DNA of 64,000 bases from Vibrio sp. (GTDB taxonomy: Bacteria; Pseudomonadota; Gammaproteobacteria; Enterobacterales; Vibrionaceae): the NCBI GenBank assembly GCA_028131545.1, contig JAOICL010000004.1:1-64000 (forward strand), given 5' to 3'. The translations under genes were made by a program, and so were the position numbers. The notes beneath the pieces were generated by a model. It did no database searches. It was not told where the DNA came from and worked only from the letters and a program-made list of their open reading frames with translations. Below, one piece after another: positions 51,416 through 61,975 of this stretch; within the stretch, counting starts at the first letter, position 1; each line of letters starts with the position of its first letter.

Positions 51416-51442
51416 GACATATTTCTGTGGATAAGTCATCAA

Positions 51443-51474
51443 AATAAAAAAGCGGCCTTGGCCGCTTTTTTATT
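51443..51474. terminator. Bidirectional terminator after gspB
   Basis: A perfect 15-bp stem AATAAAAAAGCGGCC/GGCCGCTTTTTTATT (51443-51457, 51460-51474), with T-runs on both strands, between convergent gspB and the ygiM-like gene. Confidence 0.93.
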
Positions 51475-51488
51475 GTCGCTCGATTAGG

Positions 51489-52097
51489 TTATGCCCAACC
51501 AGCGGGAGAATTTTTACGTTTTGGGATAATGTGAGGTAACACTAATCCTAATAGCAAGCCGATGCCAGCGACACCACCACCGTACATAAAGTACTTAAGT
51601 AATAGATCTTCCTTTTGTGTATCTAGCTTTGCTTTTAGCTCTCGAATTTCAGTTTGAGAAGCGGTTAGCTGTTGACTGATATCACTATAGCTTTGCTCGA
51701 GCTCTGAGATTTGCTTATTACGAGTGTCGAGCGACTCAATCAAGCCAGCTTTTTCTTTATTAGATAAATCTTCAGCGACCGACAGTTGCTCCTTTACGAC
51801 TTTTAACTCGTTTTCCACTTTTGGCAAGCGTATTGCCATGCTTTCCTTACGAGTCACATATTGTGTTTGTACCCAACCTTCACGGTTTTTAGGGTCTAAT
51901 ATCTTACTGTAACCGGTAGATGAATCACTCTCTAATAATGTGACTTTATCACCAGCATTAACACTGCCAATAATACGGTATTTGCTGCTTGGGCCAGAGT
52001 GCATGTAGGTTAGCAAGTTATCTGAAATATAATGATTTGCTAATGCAAGAGGAGCGAATAAAAGTGAAGCTATGGTCAACCAAACTGATTTTTTCAC
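51489..52097 (-). CDS. SH3-domain membrane protein (TIGR04211, YgiM-like)
   Basis: A 202-aa protein: signal peptide (1-20), bacterial SH3 domain (about 24-88, MHSGPSSKYRIIGSV and GWVQTQYV), coiled coil (about 90-165), C-terminal membrane segment (about 172-192, GGGVAGIGLLLGLVLPHIIP) and a basic tail. This is the E. coli YgiM plan, and cca and ygiM are neighbours there too. It starts at GTG with AAGGA upstream. Molecular role unknown. Confidence 0.88.
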   Translation of the reverse strand: MKKSVWLTIASLLFAPLALANHYISDNLLTYMHSGPSSKYRIIGSVNAGDKVTLLESDSSTGYSKILDPKNREGWVQTQYVTRKESMAIRLPKVENELKVVKEQLSVAEDLSNKEKAGLIESLDTRNKQISELEQSYSDISQQLTASQTEIRELKAKLDTQKEDLLLKYFMYGGGVAGIGLLLGLVLPHIIPKRKNSPAGWA

Positions 52098-52171
52098 AAT
52101 AAATCCTTGGATGTATTTTCAATAAAAGATCGTAGTAATGAAATAGTAAGAATTTTCATCGTTATGATCAA

Positions 52172-52200
52172 CAAATAAGGGGGATAACCCCCTTTATTTG
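52172..52200 (-). terminator. Hairpin between pit and the ygiM-like gene
   Basis: GGGGG ATAA CCCCC with A/T extension (arms 52172-52183 and 52188-52200, one bulged T), T-rich after the stem on the minus strand. It lies about 126 nt beyond the pit stop and may be its main terminator. Confidence 0.65.
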
Positions 52201-52289
52201 TGCGTGTGCTCATTAAAGCTGACACTATTCTGACATTGTGGTTGTTGATGATATAACCTTACCACCAATAATCTGAATCAAAATAGTCG

Positions 52290-52322
52290 CGTTCTTTAAG
52301 CCATGTAGCGACTTAAAGAACG
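52290..52322 (-). terminator. Hairpin immediately after pit
   Basis: An 11-bp perfect stem CGTTCTTTAAG/CTTAAAGAACG (52290-52300, 52312-52322), 4 nt past the pit stop. The loop contains GCGA, which could pair alternatively with TCGC beside the stem. No long T-run is present. Confidence 0.5.
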
Positions 52323-52325
52323 TTG

Positions 52326-53585
52326 TTAGCTAAAAAATGCGGTCAGAATGAAATAAATAATGACCGTAAGGAGTGCACCGGCAGGAAGCGTCACAATCCA
52401 AGATACAATGATACCTCGAACGACACCAAGATTTAACGCGGCAATACCTCGAGCAAAACCAACCCCCAGAACCGCGCCTACGAGTGTTTGAGTGGTCGAT
52501 ATTGGTAATCCTGTACCTGAAGCTAATACCACTGTGGATGCCGTTGCTAATTGAGCTGCAAAACCGCGACTAGGTGTTAATTCAGTAATACCCGTACCAA
52601 CAGTTGACATAACTTTATGGCCAAGAGTGGCAAGACCGACAACAATACCAAAACCACCTAATGGTAAAATCCACCATGCAATCGAACTTGTTGCTGTTAC
52701 TTCTCCCATGTGTTCAACCGTAGATGCAATCGCAGACAAAGGACCGATTGCATTTGCAACGTCGTTTGAACCGTGAGCAAAAGCCATAGCACACGCTGTG
52801 ATGACCATTAATACACTAAAGATGCTCTCAACGCCTTGAAAGCCATGGTCGTCTTTTTCTGTAGCAAATTTTGCTTTGATATAGATATAACCGCCTAGCA
52901 TCACTAAACCAGAAACGACCGCAGACCAAAACCATGCTTCGCTTGTAGTCAGTTCTAGTCCAATATGCTTTAACCCTTTCTTAATGGTCACCATCGCGAT
53001 GATGATGGTAGTTAAAAACATGTACACTGGAACAAAACGCTTTGCATTGACTAAAGGCGTTGGTGTATCAAAAATAAGGCGTTGGGCACTGAGGAATATA
53101 ATATAGGCAAAACCACCAGATATTAATGGTGTGATAATCCAACTGGCAACGATACCTTGCACCGAGTTCCAATCAACGGCTTCAAAACCAACGGCGACAC
53201 AAGCAAATCCGATAATTGAACCAATGATTGAGTGGGTTGTTGATACAGGCCAACCCATAAATGACGCGAGGATCAACCACACACCTGCAGCAAGTAATGA
53301 TGACATCATCCCGAGCACCAATACACCGGGCTTATCGGCAAACAACGATGTTTCGATAACACCTTTACGTATTGTATCTGTTACTTCACCACCCGCTAAA
53401 TAAGCGCCAGCAAATTCAAAAACCATCGCAATTAAAATGGCTTGTTTTACAGTTAATGCTTTAGAGCCTACTGATGTACCCATTGCATTTGCAACATCAT
53501 TGGCACCAATACCAACTGCCATTAAAAAACCAAAAAAGGCAGCAATCAGTATTAACGTTGTGCCATAGTTAGCAATAATATCCAT
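52326..53585 (-). CDS. pit: Inorganic phosphate transporter, Pit family
   Basis: A 419-aa membrane protein with about ten hydrophobic segments and the two PiT signatures: GANDVANAMGTSVGSKAL in the first half and GSNDVANAIGPLSAI in the second. It should import phosphate with a cation. It is 44 nt downstream of a DUF47 gene; that pair is common and points to phosphate. The exact cation and affinity cannot be read from sequence. Confidence 0.93.
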   Translation of the reverse strand: MDIIANYGTTLILIAAFFGFLMAVGIGANDVANAMGTSVGSKALTVKQAILIAMVFEFAGAYLAGGEVTDTIRKGVIETSLFADKPGVLVLGMMSSLLAAGVWLILASFMGWPVSTTHSIIGSIIGFACVAVGFEAVDWNSVQGIVASWIITPLISGGFAYIIFLSAQRLIFDTPTPLVNAKRFVPVYMFLTTIIIAMVTIKKGLKHIGLELTTSEAWFWSAVVSGLVMLGGYIYIKAKFATEKDDHGFQGVESIFSVLMVITACAMAFAHGSNDVANAIGPLSAIASTVEHMGEVTATSSIAWWILPLGGFGIVVGLATLGHKVMSTVGTGITELTPSRGFAAQLATASTVVLASGTGLPISTTQTLVGAVLGVGFARGIAALNLGVVRGIIVSWIVTLPAGALLTVIIYFILTAFFS

Positions 53586-53629
53586 AAGATATCCGATTAA
53601 ATTAAGTTAAATGATAATAAAAGTCGTAT

Positions 53630-54310
53630 CTACGCTCGAGCTAACATCAGCTCAAGTCGGGAACCCACTCTTTGTGCATGGTCGGCAATAGCACCAATCC
53701 ACTCTAAAATTTTATAAATAAACATTACATCAACAGGGTTTAGCTCAGGCTCTAATTTGAAAAGCTGTGAACGTAGTTGAATTTGCATATAGTCGGTATC
53801 ATCTTCAATGATATCCAATTGATGAATCATTTCCTCGACAAGATTGACCTCTCGACCTTTAAAACCGGTCTCAAGTAACTCATCAAATTCATTAATGACT
53901 TCTTGGGCTTTTTGTGACGCATCTAACGAGCGTTGTAAATAGGCTTTAAAGAAGTCTTGCATATCTTCTGGAATGCTAAGCTTTCGCCCATAAACCTGAC
54001 CCGCGATATCTTTCGCTGTATTCGCTAATCGGTCTTGGCGAGTTAATAACTCATGCATATCATTACGATCAACGGGTAAGAAAACACCTCTAGGTAACTT
54101 TAAACGAATATCTCGTTTTAGAGCATCGGCTGTCTTTTCAATATGAGAAATGGTACTGCGCTCCATTTCTGCTTTATCCCAATCCTCTTCAAAAGTAGCG
54201 TCAAAAAAGGCAATAAGATGGGAGCAACACTCGTTAACACGAGTCATATGTTCTTGAAGTGGTTTTATTGGGGATTTGGCAAATAGCCCCATAATTGGGT
54301 TTACTGGCAT
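53630..54310 (-). CDS. DUF47 (PhoU-like, TIGR00153) protein
   Basis: A 226-aa all-helical cytoplasmic protein of the YkaA/DUF47 family (INPIMGLFAKSPIKPLQEH-type start; KILEWIGAIADHAQRVGSRLELMLAR ending, in parts). Such proteins are distant PhoU relatives and are usually encoded beside pit, probably regulating it. First gene of the pair, with ATG start. Confidence 0.9.
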   Translation of the reverse strand: MPVNPIMGLFAKSPIKPLQEHMTRVNECCSHLIAFFDATFEEDWDKAEMERSTISHIEKTADALKRDIRLKLPRGVFLPVDRNDMHELLTRQDRLANTAKDIAGQVYGRKLSIPEDMQDFFKAYLQRSLDASQKAQEVINEFDELLETGFKGREVNLVEEMIHQLDIIEDDTDYMQIQLRSQLFKLEPELNPVDVMFIYKILEWIGAIADHAQRVGSRLELMLARA

Positions 54311-54638
54311 GTGAAAACCTTTATTTACATCGACCTAATTCGATTCATTGTTTTAATCAGATAACCTTAGAGTAGGACTATTAAAAACGCCAATATAGCG
54401 AATCTAACGACAGTCTTAATGCATCGCTTTTTTGTCGATACGCTTAACTCATAGCTTCATTATATCGTGATAATAGAACTCTTTGGTTATTACTATACTA
54501 ATTATACAAGTTGATTTAGTGTTTAGTGATGAATGAAGGTATGAATCTTAATCTTTTTTGCTCATCTCTCAAATTATTATTTAATAATAATTTCATAAAA
54601 GTATCATTAAATGACTCAAAAGAAGATATGAGGGCGTT
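54311..54638. other. 328-bp divergent intergenic region
   Basis: It separates the DUF47-pit operon and ygiF, so promoters for both should lie here. It is very AT-rich. A 23-nt palindrome (54571-54593, AAATTATTATT and its complement around one T) lies about 45 nt before ygiF. I saw no coding frame and no convincing Pho box. Confidence 0.5.
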
Positions 54639-56153
54639 ATGGAAACAGAAATAGAGCTGAAATTTTTTGTAAAAGATAAATTTGTCACAATGCTTCGCAA
54701 TAAGATTTTAGATCTTAAAGTATTGCAACATAACTCAAAAAGGTTGGGGAATATTTACTTTGAGACAGAAGATAACTGGTTGCGTCAACATGATATCGGA
54801 TTACGAATTCGAACCTACAATGACGTTTTTGTCCAAACAGTAAAGACAGCTGGGAGAGTGGTTGCTGGGTTGCATCAAAGACCCGAGTTTAATGCAGAGC
54901 ATACATCGACGATACCTGATTTGTCTTTACACCCAGATGATATTTGGCCAAAAGGTCGTTCCATTCAGGATCTTCAACAACAGATTAAGCCTTTATTTTC
55001 TACCGATTTCACTAGAGAGCAGTGGCTTATTTCGATGGCTGATGGAAGCCAAATAGAAGTCGCCTTTGATCAGGGGGAAGTGATCTCTGGGGATAAATCA
55101 GAACCGATTTGTGAGGTTGAACTGGAATTACGATCGGGACAAATAGATGCCTTGTTTACGTTAGCAAGATTTTTGAGCGACGAAGGTGGGATGAGGCTGG
55201 GTAATTTAAGTAAAGCCGCGAGAGGGTATTACTTAGCACAAGGAAAGCCAGTCATTGCTCCGCGTCATCTTTCGTTGGTCAATACCTCCTCATCAGATAC
55301 CGTAGAAACTTGTTTCATTAACAGCTTGGAGCATGCTCTCGATCATTGGCATCGCCATGAGCAGTTGTTTTTTGAAGGGCAAGAAGTCGGTGCTTTATAT
55401 GAGATTCAAAATGCCATTCGTTTTATTCGTCAAACACTTTTAATTTATGGGGATATCGTACCAAGAAAAGCCAGTGCGATTTTACGTCAAGAAATGAAGT
55501 GGTTAGATGGAGAATTAACTTGGTTAAAAGAACACTTTTATTTATCGGATTTATTAAAAGATAAAGGGTATATATTACGTAAGCTGGATGCCCAAAAAAC
55601 ACTGGTTGAGCGCCTGAAAGAGCAAAAAAATAAATTACCTACAGCGCAAGATATACAAATTCTGTTTTCGTCTGCACGTTATACTGGGTTGTTATTGGAT
55701 CTCAGTCGTTGGATCCTTTTACGAGGTTGGCAACCTTTTATGGGAAAGAAAGCACAACAGTCCCTTTCTCAATCCGTGTTGGTTTTTTCACGAGATCAAT
55801 TAGATAACACGTGGCAAGATTTATCGGATGCTTTTCCCCCGGAAAAAATATTTGATCGTGAGGGATATATACAAGAAGCGAATCGACTGATGCGTAACCT
55901 GTATACGGGGATTGGTTTTGCCAATTTATACAATGTTGAAGAGCGAAATCGATTTCGTCTTCCTTGGAGTGATCTCTTAGAGGGCATTGATGATTTGAAT
56001 ACGCTCTCTCCTTTAGAAGCGTTGTGCGATGATTTAGAAAGCTCCCATCGAGTTCAGCTATTACGTTGGATAAAACGCCAAGAAATATCCATTTTGCATG
56101 CAATGGAACAAACGAGAATCATCAGCATTGAGGTTGAGCCATATTGGCGATAA
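54639..56153 (+). CDS. ygiF: Inorganic triphosphatase, CYTH-CHAD protein
   Basis: A 504-aa protein. The CYTH N-terminal domain (about 1-200) opens with the ExExK motif EIELK at 4-8. The C-terminal CHAD domain (about 225-500), rich in conserved His/Arg helices, is thought to bind polyphosphate. E. coli YgiF hydrolyses tripolyphosphate. GAGGG precedes the ATG. glnE follows by 49 nt, as in E. coli. Confidence 0.93.
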   Translation: METEIELKFFVKDKFVTMLRNKILDLKVLQHNSKRLGNIYFETEDNWLRQHDIGLRIRTYNDVFVQTVKTAGRVVAGLHQRPEFNAEHTSTIPDLSLHPDDIWPKGRSIQDLQQQIKPLFSTDFTREQWLISMADGSQIEVAFDQGEVISGDKSEPICEVELELRSGQIDALFTLARFLSDEGGMRLGNLSKAARGYYLAQGKPVIAPRHLSLVNTSSSDTVETCFINSLEHALDHWHRHEQLFFEGQEVGALYEIQNAIRFIRQTLLIYGDIVPRKASAILRQEMKWLDGELTWLKEHFYLSDLLKDKGYILRKLDAQKTLVERLKEQKNKLPTAQDIQILFSSARYTGLLLDLSRWILLRGWQPFMGKKAQQSLSQSVLVFSRDQLDNTWQDLSDAFPPEKIFDREGYIQEANRLMRNLYTGIGFANLYNVEERNRFRLPWSDLLEGIDDLNTLSPLEALCDDLESSHRVQLLRWIKRQEISILHAMEQTRIISIEVEPYWR

Positions 56154-56202
56154 CTCAATGTAATGCAACTTTCGAATCAATAATGCCCCTCAAGGAGGAA
56201 AA

Positions 56203-59061
56203 ATGGACCCGATAGCGTTAGTACCTATCCCAAAGGAATTAGATCAAGAAAATGAGTATGAATGGGAAGAAGGAAGGGGACTTCATGCTTTATCTGTACG
56301 TTGGGAAGAGCGGTATGTTAAAGAATTGCAGCGTGTTACCACTATTAGTCACTTCGTGACACAAAGTCTGTTACAAGATGAGGTTTTACAAGACACATTA
56401 CCAGACATGTTAACCTTGCCTTCACGATCCAGTGGGTATCTAAAAAGGCTGAATCATTTGCTCACATTAAGCCACAATGAGCAAGATGGATATAAAGTAT
56501 TGAGGCAGTTTCGTCGACGTGAAATGGTGTATATCGCTTGGCGTGATATAACGTTGTCTTGGTCGATTACAGAAAGCTTACAGCATCTATCAGAGTTAGC
56601 TGAGGCCATGATTATGGCCACCTATCATTGGCAATATAAACAGTGCTGTGATAGCTGGGGAACTCCTTGTAATGAACAAGGTGAATCTCAATCAATGATC
56701 ATTCTTGGGATGGGAAAATTAGGCGGAAGAGAGCTGAACTTTTCGTCAGATATTGATTTGATTTTTGCCTATCCAGAAAGTGGTGAGACGCAAGGAGCTC
56801 GAAGAACTTTAGATAATGCACAGTTCTTTACTCGACTTGGTCAACGCGTCATTAAAGCACTCGATATGCAAACCATGGATGGGTTTTGTTATCGTGTGGA
56901 CATGCGCTTACGTCCATTCGGTGACAGTGGCCCATTGGTCATGAGTTTTGCTGCTTTAGAAGGGTATTACCAAGAACAAGGACGTGAATGGGAACGGTAT
57001 GCCATGATTAAAGCTCGTCCGATGGGAGACGAAGACTCACCTGAGTATCAAGATTTAAGAGCAATGTTGAAGCCCTTCGTGTTTCGTCGTTATATTGATT
57101 TCAGTGCTATAGAGTCACTGCGTAGTATGAAGTCGATGATTCGAAGTGAAGTTCGACGCCGTCGATTAGATAATAATATTAAGCTCGGTGCTGGAGGTAT
57201 AAGAGAGATTGAGTTTATCGCTCAAGCCTTCCAGTTAATTCGAGGTGGTCGAGACATTCAGCTACAAAATAGAGGGTTACTCGAGACCTTAGATGCGATT
57301 GAAGAATTATCGTTACTCGAAAAACAAGAAGTCTCAGCTTTAAAAGAAGGCTACTGTTATCTTCGCCGTGTCGAAAATATCCTTCAAGCAATGGATGATA
57401 AACAAACCCAACTTCTTCCTGATGATGATAATTCACGGTTAAAACTTGCGATCGCGATGGGGGACAATGATTGGGAGGCATTCCAGTCTAACTTGGCTAA
57501 AAAGATGGTGGATATCCATTATATCTTTGATGGGCTAATTGATGAGGAAGAAGAAAAACCGAGCCTAGCGTCGGTGTATAAAGAATTATGGGATATGGCT
57601 TATGATAGAGAAGTTCTCGAACAAATTCTATCAGGGGAAGTGCCGTCGAGTCATGCGATTAGAGATGCAAGCCTCATTGCTGGTTTTCAAGATGATATTA
57701 CAAAAAAGAGCTTAGGTCCAAAAGGACGAGAGGTGCTTAATCGCTTAATGCCCTATCTGCTTCAAGCGGTATATCAACATCCTGAAGCTGAGTTTGGCTT
57801 GCCTCGGGTATTGCATTTACTGATGCACATTGTGACACGGACTGCTTACCTTCAGCTATTGTATGAAAACCTAGATGCACTAAAGCAACTGATTAGGCTA
57901 TGTACTGCGAGCCCTATGATATCAACACAATTGGCTCGATATCCGATATTGTTAGATGAATTATTGGATCCATATCAACTCTATCATCCTTTCTCATGTG
58001 ATCAATACACCATTGAATTAAGAGACTTTCTTGCCCGTATCCCAGAAGATGATATGGAACAACAAATGGAAGCGCTGCGTCAGTTTAAACAAGTGTGCAT
58101 GTTAAGAATTGCAGCAGGTGACGTAGCTGGAGTTCTTCCCGTTATGCAAGTCAGTGATCATTTAACTTCTTTGGCGGAAGCAATTATAGGCACGGTAGTG
58201 AATCAAGCTTGGAAGCAGATGTCCGAAAAATATGGAGAACCGATTCATTTAAAAGATCGTCGTGATAAGGGATTTTCAGCGGTAGCCTACGGTAAAATGG
58301 GAGGGCGAGAATTAGCGTATCAATCCGATCTTGATGTTGTCTTTCTTCATGATTGTCCGGCCAATAGTTATACCGATGGTAGAAAGAACATTGATTCTAG
58401 GCAGTTTTACTTACGTTTAGCGCAACGTATTATTCATCTCTTTTCCACTCGTACTCCTTCAGGTGTGTTATATGAACTGGATATGAGATTACGCCCATCA
58501 GGGGTATCTGGGCTGTTGGTCTGTGATGTTCATGCTTACGCTGAATATCAAGAAAAAGAAGCGTGGACTTGGGAACATCAAGCGTTAGTGCGAGCAAGGG
58601 TTGTCGTCGGTGAAGGGGACATTGTTGATCAATTTAATCGTATTCGACGACACATTCTTTCTCAGCAAAGAGAAGAAAACGTGTTGAAAGATCAAGTGGC
58701 TTCAATGAGAGAAAAGATGCGGTCACACTTAGGAGAAAAGAAAGCAGGTCGCTTTATGCTAAAGCAAGATCCCGGAGGTATTACAGACATAGAATTCATT
58801 GCGCAGTATTTAGTTTTGAATCATAGCCATCTCAACCCTTCTGTCGCGAAATGGTCCGATAATATTAGAATCTTTGAATCCATGGAGGAGGCTAATATTT
58901 TACTACCGGATCAAGCTTCTTGTCTTAATCATGCTTATACGACCATGCGCAATGAAATTCACCATAGAAACTTACTAGAATTATCGGCCGATCTAGCCGA
59001 AGGGAAATTGCATCAAGAAAGAGAATCAATAAGAGCGCTTTGGCAGCATATTATGCTGTAA
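56203..59061 (+). CDS. glnE: Glutamine synthetase adenylyltransferase/adenylyl-removing enzyme
   Basis: A 952-aa bifunctional enzyme that adds or removes AMP on glutamine synthetase according to PII state. It has two nucleotidyltransferase domains: GMGKLGGRELNFSSDIDL near 168-185 (removing) and GKMGGRELAYQSDLDVVF near 697-714 (adding). Each is followed by an RLRPxGxSG motif and a GlnD-PII helical domain. AAGGAGG precedes the ATG. Confidence 0.97.
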   Translation: MDPIALVPIPKELDQENEYEWEEGRGLHALSVRWEERYVKELQRVTTISHFVTQSLLQDEVLQDTLPDMLTLPSRSSGYLKRLNHLLTLSHNEQDGYKVLRQFRRREMVYIAWRDITLSWSITESLQHLSELAEAMIMATYHWQYKQCCDSWGTPCNEQGESQSMIILGMGKLGGRELNFSSDIDLIFAYPESGETQGARRTLDNAQFFTRLGQRVIKALDMQTMDGFCYRVDMRLRPFGDSGPLVMSFAALEGYYQEQGREWERYAMIKARPMGDEDSPEYQDLRAMLKPFVFRRYIDFSAIESLRSMKSMIRSEVRRRRLDNNIKLGAGGIREIEFIAQAFQLIRGGRDIQLQNRGLLETLDAIEELSLLEKQEVSALKEGYCYLRRVENILQAMDDKQTQLLPDDDNSRLKLAIAMGDNDWEAFQSNLAKKMVDIHYIFDGLIDEEEEKPSLASVYKELWDMAYDREVLEQILSGEVPSSHAIRDASLIAGFQDDITKKSLGPKGREVLNRLMPYLLQAVYQHPEAEFGLPRVLHLLMHIVTRTAYLQLLYENLDALKQLIRLCTASPMISTQLARYPILLDELLDPYQLYHPFSCDQYTIELRDFLARIPEDDMEQQMEALRQFKQVCMLRIAAGDVAGVLPVMQVSDHLTSLAEAIIGTVVNQAWKQMSEKYGEPIHLKDRRDKGFSAVAYGKMGGRELAYQSDLDVVFLHDCPANSYTDGRKNIDSRQFYLRLAQRIIHLFSTRTPSGVLYELDMRLRPSGVSGLLVCDVHAYAEYQEKEAWTWEHQALVRARVVVGEGDIVDQFNRIRRHILSQQREENVLKDQVASMREKMRSHLGEKKAGRFMLKQDPGGITDIEFIAQYLVLNHSHLNPSVAKWSDNIRIFESMEEANILLPDQASCLNHAYTTMRNEIHHRNLLELSADLAEGKLHQERESIRALWQHIML

Positions 59062-59151
59062 TACTTAGATTCATCCGTCTTCAAAGTAATGCGGCAGTAT
59101 GATGGAGTATGTTACAATTTAATAAAAGCATGATCGAATTTGGAGAAAACA

Positions 59152-60582
59152 ATGAAGCCAGTTCTTCCTACTTATGACAAAGCCGGCGTTATGGTTATTG
59201 GCGATGTTATGCTTGACCGTTATTGGTATGGTCCTACAGGTCGAATTTCACCAGAGGCACCTGTGCCTGTCGTTAAAGTGGAAAACAATGAAGAGCGACC
59301 AGGTGGCGCTGCTAATGTCGCAATGAATATTGCTTCATTAGGGGGACATGCCCATATCGTTGGATTAATTGGTGAAGATGAGCCAGCAGAAGTCTTAACG
59401 AACACGCTTAGCACGTTGGGTGTTCAATGTGATTTTATTGCGTTGCCTGATTACCCTACGATTACGAAACTACGTGTGTTAAGTCGAGGGCAACAGCTTA
59501 TTCGTCTTGATTTTGAAGAGCGTTTTAATCATGTTGATACGACTGAAATCTTATCTCGTATGGATCAGCAACTGGATAAAATGGGTGCTGTGATCTTATC
59601 TGATTATGATAAAGGTGCTTTGCAGGATGCTCCCGCTATTATCGCAAAGGCTAGAGACCAAAAAGTCCCGGTTTTTATTGATCCTAAAGGAGCTGATTTT
59701 GAACGTTATCGTGGGGCGACATTACTCACGCCTAACATGACTGAGTTCGAGCTGGTTGTTGGAAAGGTAAATAGCGAAGAAGAGTTAGTCGAAAAGGGAT
59801 TAGAGCTAATAGAGCGTTTTGATTTTGAAGCCTTACTGGTAACACGCAGTGAACATGGCATGACACTATTGCGTCGAAATCAAAAGCCATTCAACCTGCC
59901 AACACAAGCTCAAGAAGTTTATGATGTCACCGGTGCTGGTGATACCGTTATCTCAGTTCTTGCTGCTTCGGTAGCAGCGGGTAAGGCATTAGATGAAGCG
60001 TGTGCTTTAGCGAATGCAGCGGCTGGTGTTGTTGTTGGTAAACTAGGGACATCAACGGTGTCTGAAGTTGAATTAGCGGAAGCCGTTCATGGCAGTATTG
60101 ATTCAGATTATGGTGTTATTACCGAAGATGCTTTAATTAAAGCGGTTCGTCGTGCTCAAGCTAAAGGAGAGCGCGTCGTCATGACTAATGGATGTTTTGA
60201 TATATTGCATGCTGGTCATGTTTCTTATCTGAATAATGCAGGTCAACTAGGCGATCGCTTGATTGTCGCTGTAAACACAAATGAATCAGTACAACGATTA
60301 AAAGGTCCAGGAAGACCCGTCAATCCTACGGATCGTCGTATGGCTGTTTTGGCTGGACTGGGTGCTGTCGATTGGGTTGTGCCATTTTCTGAAGATACCC
60401 CTCAGCGTCTTATTGCTGAAATCTTACCTGATTTATTAGTGAAAGGCGGTGATTATAAGCCTGAAGAGATTGCTGGTGGTGAAGAAGTCATTGCTAATGG
60501 CGGAGAGGTTAAAGTCCTCAACTTTGAAGATGGTGTTTCGACAACAAGTATTATTGATGCGATTAAAGGCAGTCATTCGTAA
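59152..60582 (+). CDS. hldE: Bifunctional heptose kinase/adenylyltransferase
   Basis: A 476-aa enzyme, against 477 in E. coli, that makes ADP-heptose for lipopolysaccharide inner core. The N-terminal PfkB kinase has [12 protein letters not shown] and [10 protein letters not shown]. The C-terminal nucleotidyltransferase has [16 protein letters not shown] near 345-360. I chose ATG at 59152 (MKPVLPTY) with GGAGAAA upstream; an in-frame TTG lies 12 nt earlier. Confidence 0.97.
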   Translation: MKPVLPTYDKAGVMVIGDVMLDRYWYGPTGRISPEAPVPVVKVENNEERPGGAANVAMNIASLGGHAHIVGLIGEDEPAEVLTNTLSTLGVQCDFIALPDYPTITKLRVLSRGQQLIRLDFEERFNHVDTTEILSRMDQQLDKMGAVILSDYDKGALQDAPAIIAKARDQKVPVFIDPKGADFERYRGATLLTPNMTEFELVVGKVNSEEELVEKGLELIERFDFEALLVTRSEHGMTLLRRNQKPFNLPTQAQEVYDVTGAGDTVISVLAASVAAGKALDEACALANAAAGVVVGKLGTSTVSEVELAEAVHGSIDSDYGVITEDALIKAVRRAQAKGERVVMTNGCFDILHAGHVSYLNNAGQLGDRLIVAVNTNESVQRLKGPGRPVNPTDRRMAVLAGLGAVDWVVPFSEDTPQRLIAEILPDLLVKGGDYKPEEIAGGEEVIANGGEVKVLNFEDGVSTTSIIDAIKGSHS

Positions 60583-60632
60583 TACATTGTCGTGAGATAG
60601 GTATTGTTGAGATACATCTTGCTATTGAATTT

Positions 60633-60668
60633 AAAAGAGCCAGCCGATGATGTCGACTGGCTCTTTTT
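60633..60668. terminator. Bidirectional terminator between hldE and tolC
   Basis: AAAAGAGCCAG with CTGGCTCTTTT, one internal mismatch, then CGA/TCG around a TGATG loop. T-runs on both strands, between convergent genes. Confidence 0.88.
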
Positions 60669-60673
60669 CATTT

Positions 60674-61975
60674 TTACTTTACTGCGGTTAAACCAGCATT
60701 AATATCAAGAATATCTTGTTCCGATAAGGAACCAGTAGCTTGCTTGAGTTGAAGAACACTTAAGATGTAATCATAACGAGCATTGGATAGCTTACTATTT
60801 GCATCATAAAGACGACGTGTCGCATCTAAAATATCAACAATGGTACGAGTACCAACATCAAAACCCGCTTCCGTTGCTTGTAGTGCTGACTTAGCAGAAA
60901 CAACCGATTGTTCATAGGCTTTCAGTGCGCCGATAGCCGCATTTATATTATTACTAAAAGCTCGTACGTTTTTGACGACACCACGATGTGTTGCTTCAAG
61001 ATCTTGACTCGCAGCAATGTATTCAAATTGAGCTTGTTTGACTTCAGAGTCAATGCGGCCACCAGTATAAAGAGGCATAGAAACATTCACACCAATGCTT
61101 AAATCGGTATAAGCATCCATGGTTTCGTTGTCCATATCGTCGCCGTAATTATAACCACCAGTGAGTAATACGGTTGGTGATTTTCCGGCTTGAGCTAGAG
61201 TGATACTTTCTTTGGCTATATCTTTTGAGATACGAGCAGAAAGTAGAGACAAGTTTTTACTTTCCGCTTCTTTCAATAGCACATTGCTTGGTGAGTCTTG
61301 TCTTGTAGCTGAAAAGCGCTGAGTATTTAGGACATAAAGATCTGAATGATCGTTAGAGGTGATCTCAGTTAACCCTTCATAGCTATTATTCAATTCGTTT
61401 TGAGCGAGTACTTCATCCGCTAAAACAGCATCATATTGAGCTTGTGCATCATGCACATCGGTAATCGCAGATAAGCCTACTTCAAAACGCTGTTTAGTTT
61501 GCTCTAACTGTCGACCAACCGCTGTTTTTTCTGCTTTAACAAATTCAAGATTATCTTGAGCTCGAAGAACATTGAAGTAAGCATCAGCAACACGAATAAT
61601 CAGGTCTTGTTGCGCAGCGGCATAACTGGCATCTACTTGACGAGCTGTTTTTTCTGTAATAGTCAGAGTGATCCAGCTAGAACGTTCATATAAAGGGTGC
61701 GTTGCATTGATACCAGCACTTAACACTTGGCTTTCACGTAACTCTTCGCTACTGATGTTCTTATTTAAGCCACCTGAGAGATCAATTTGTGGCAGAGTAT
61801 AGCTTTTAAATTCATTAATAGATTCAAAGGCAGCATCGCGGGTTGCTGCGGATGAGGCTAATGTTGGATCATTACTTTTTGCTTGATCATAGATGCTTGC
61901 TAAAGTGTCAGCCCATGAAGCTGAGCTAAATGCATATAGTGTGCTACTAATAATAATTGGAAGCAGTTTTCTCAT
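60674..61975 (-). CDS. tolC: Outer-membrane efflux channel TolC
   Basis: A 433-aa outer-membrane protein with a signal peptide (about 1-22, ending SSASWA). Two OEP repeats of long helices are seen, with LRAQDNLEFVKAEKTAVGRQ- and EAGFDVGTRTIVDILDATR-type segments (given as landmarks). TolC trimers serve type I secretion and RND/MFS pumps, and may serve the HlyD-like adaptor elsewhere in the window. It is divergent from nudF, the E. coli order. Confidence 0.96.
   Translation of the reverse strand: MRKLLPIIISSTLYAFSSASWADTLASIYDQAKSNDPTLASSAATRDAAFESINEFKSYTLPQIDLSGGLNKNISSEELRESQVLSAGINATHPLYERSSWITLTITEKTARQVDASYAAAQQDLIIRVADAYFNVLRAQDNLEFVKAEKTAVGRQLEQTKQRFEVGLSAITDVHDAQAQYDAVLADEVLAQNELNNSYEGLTEITSNDHSDLYVLNTQRFSATRQDSPSNVLLKEAESKNLSLLSARISKDIAKESITLAQAGKSPTVLLTGGYNYGDDMDNETMDAYTDLSIGVNVSMPLYTGGRIDSEVKQAQFEYIAASQDLEATHRGVVKNVRAFSNNINAAIGALKAYEQSVVSAKSALQATEAGFDVGTRTIVDILDATRRLYDANSKLSNARYDYILSVLQLKQATGSLSEQDILDINAGLTAVK

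Noticed and set aside
54400-54425. Pho box before the DUF47-pit operon
   Set aside because: Only one CTGTC-like half site was found; the second repeat at 11-bp spacing is missing.
55738-56103. 121-codon open frame opposite ygiF
   Set aside because: Fully antisense to the conserved CHAD domain, with no family features.
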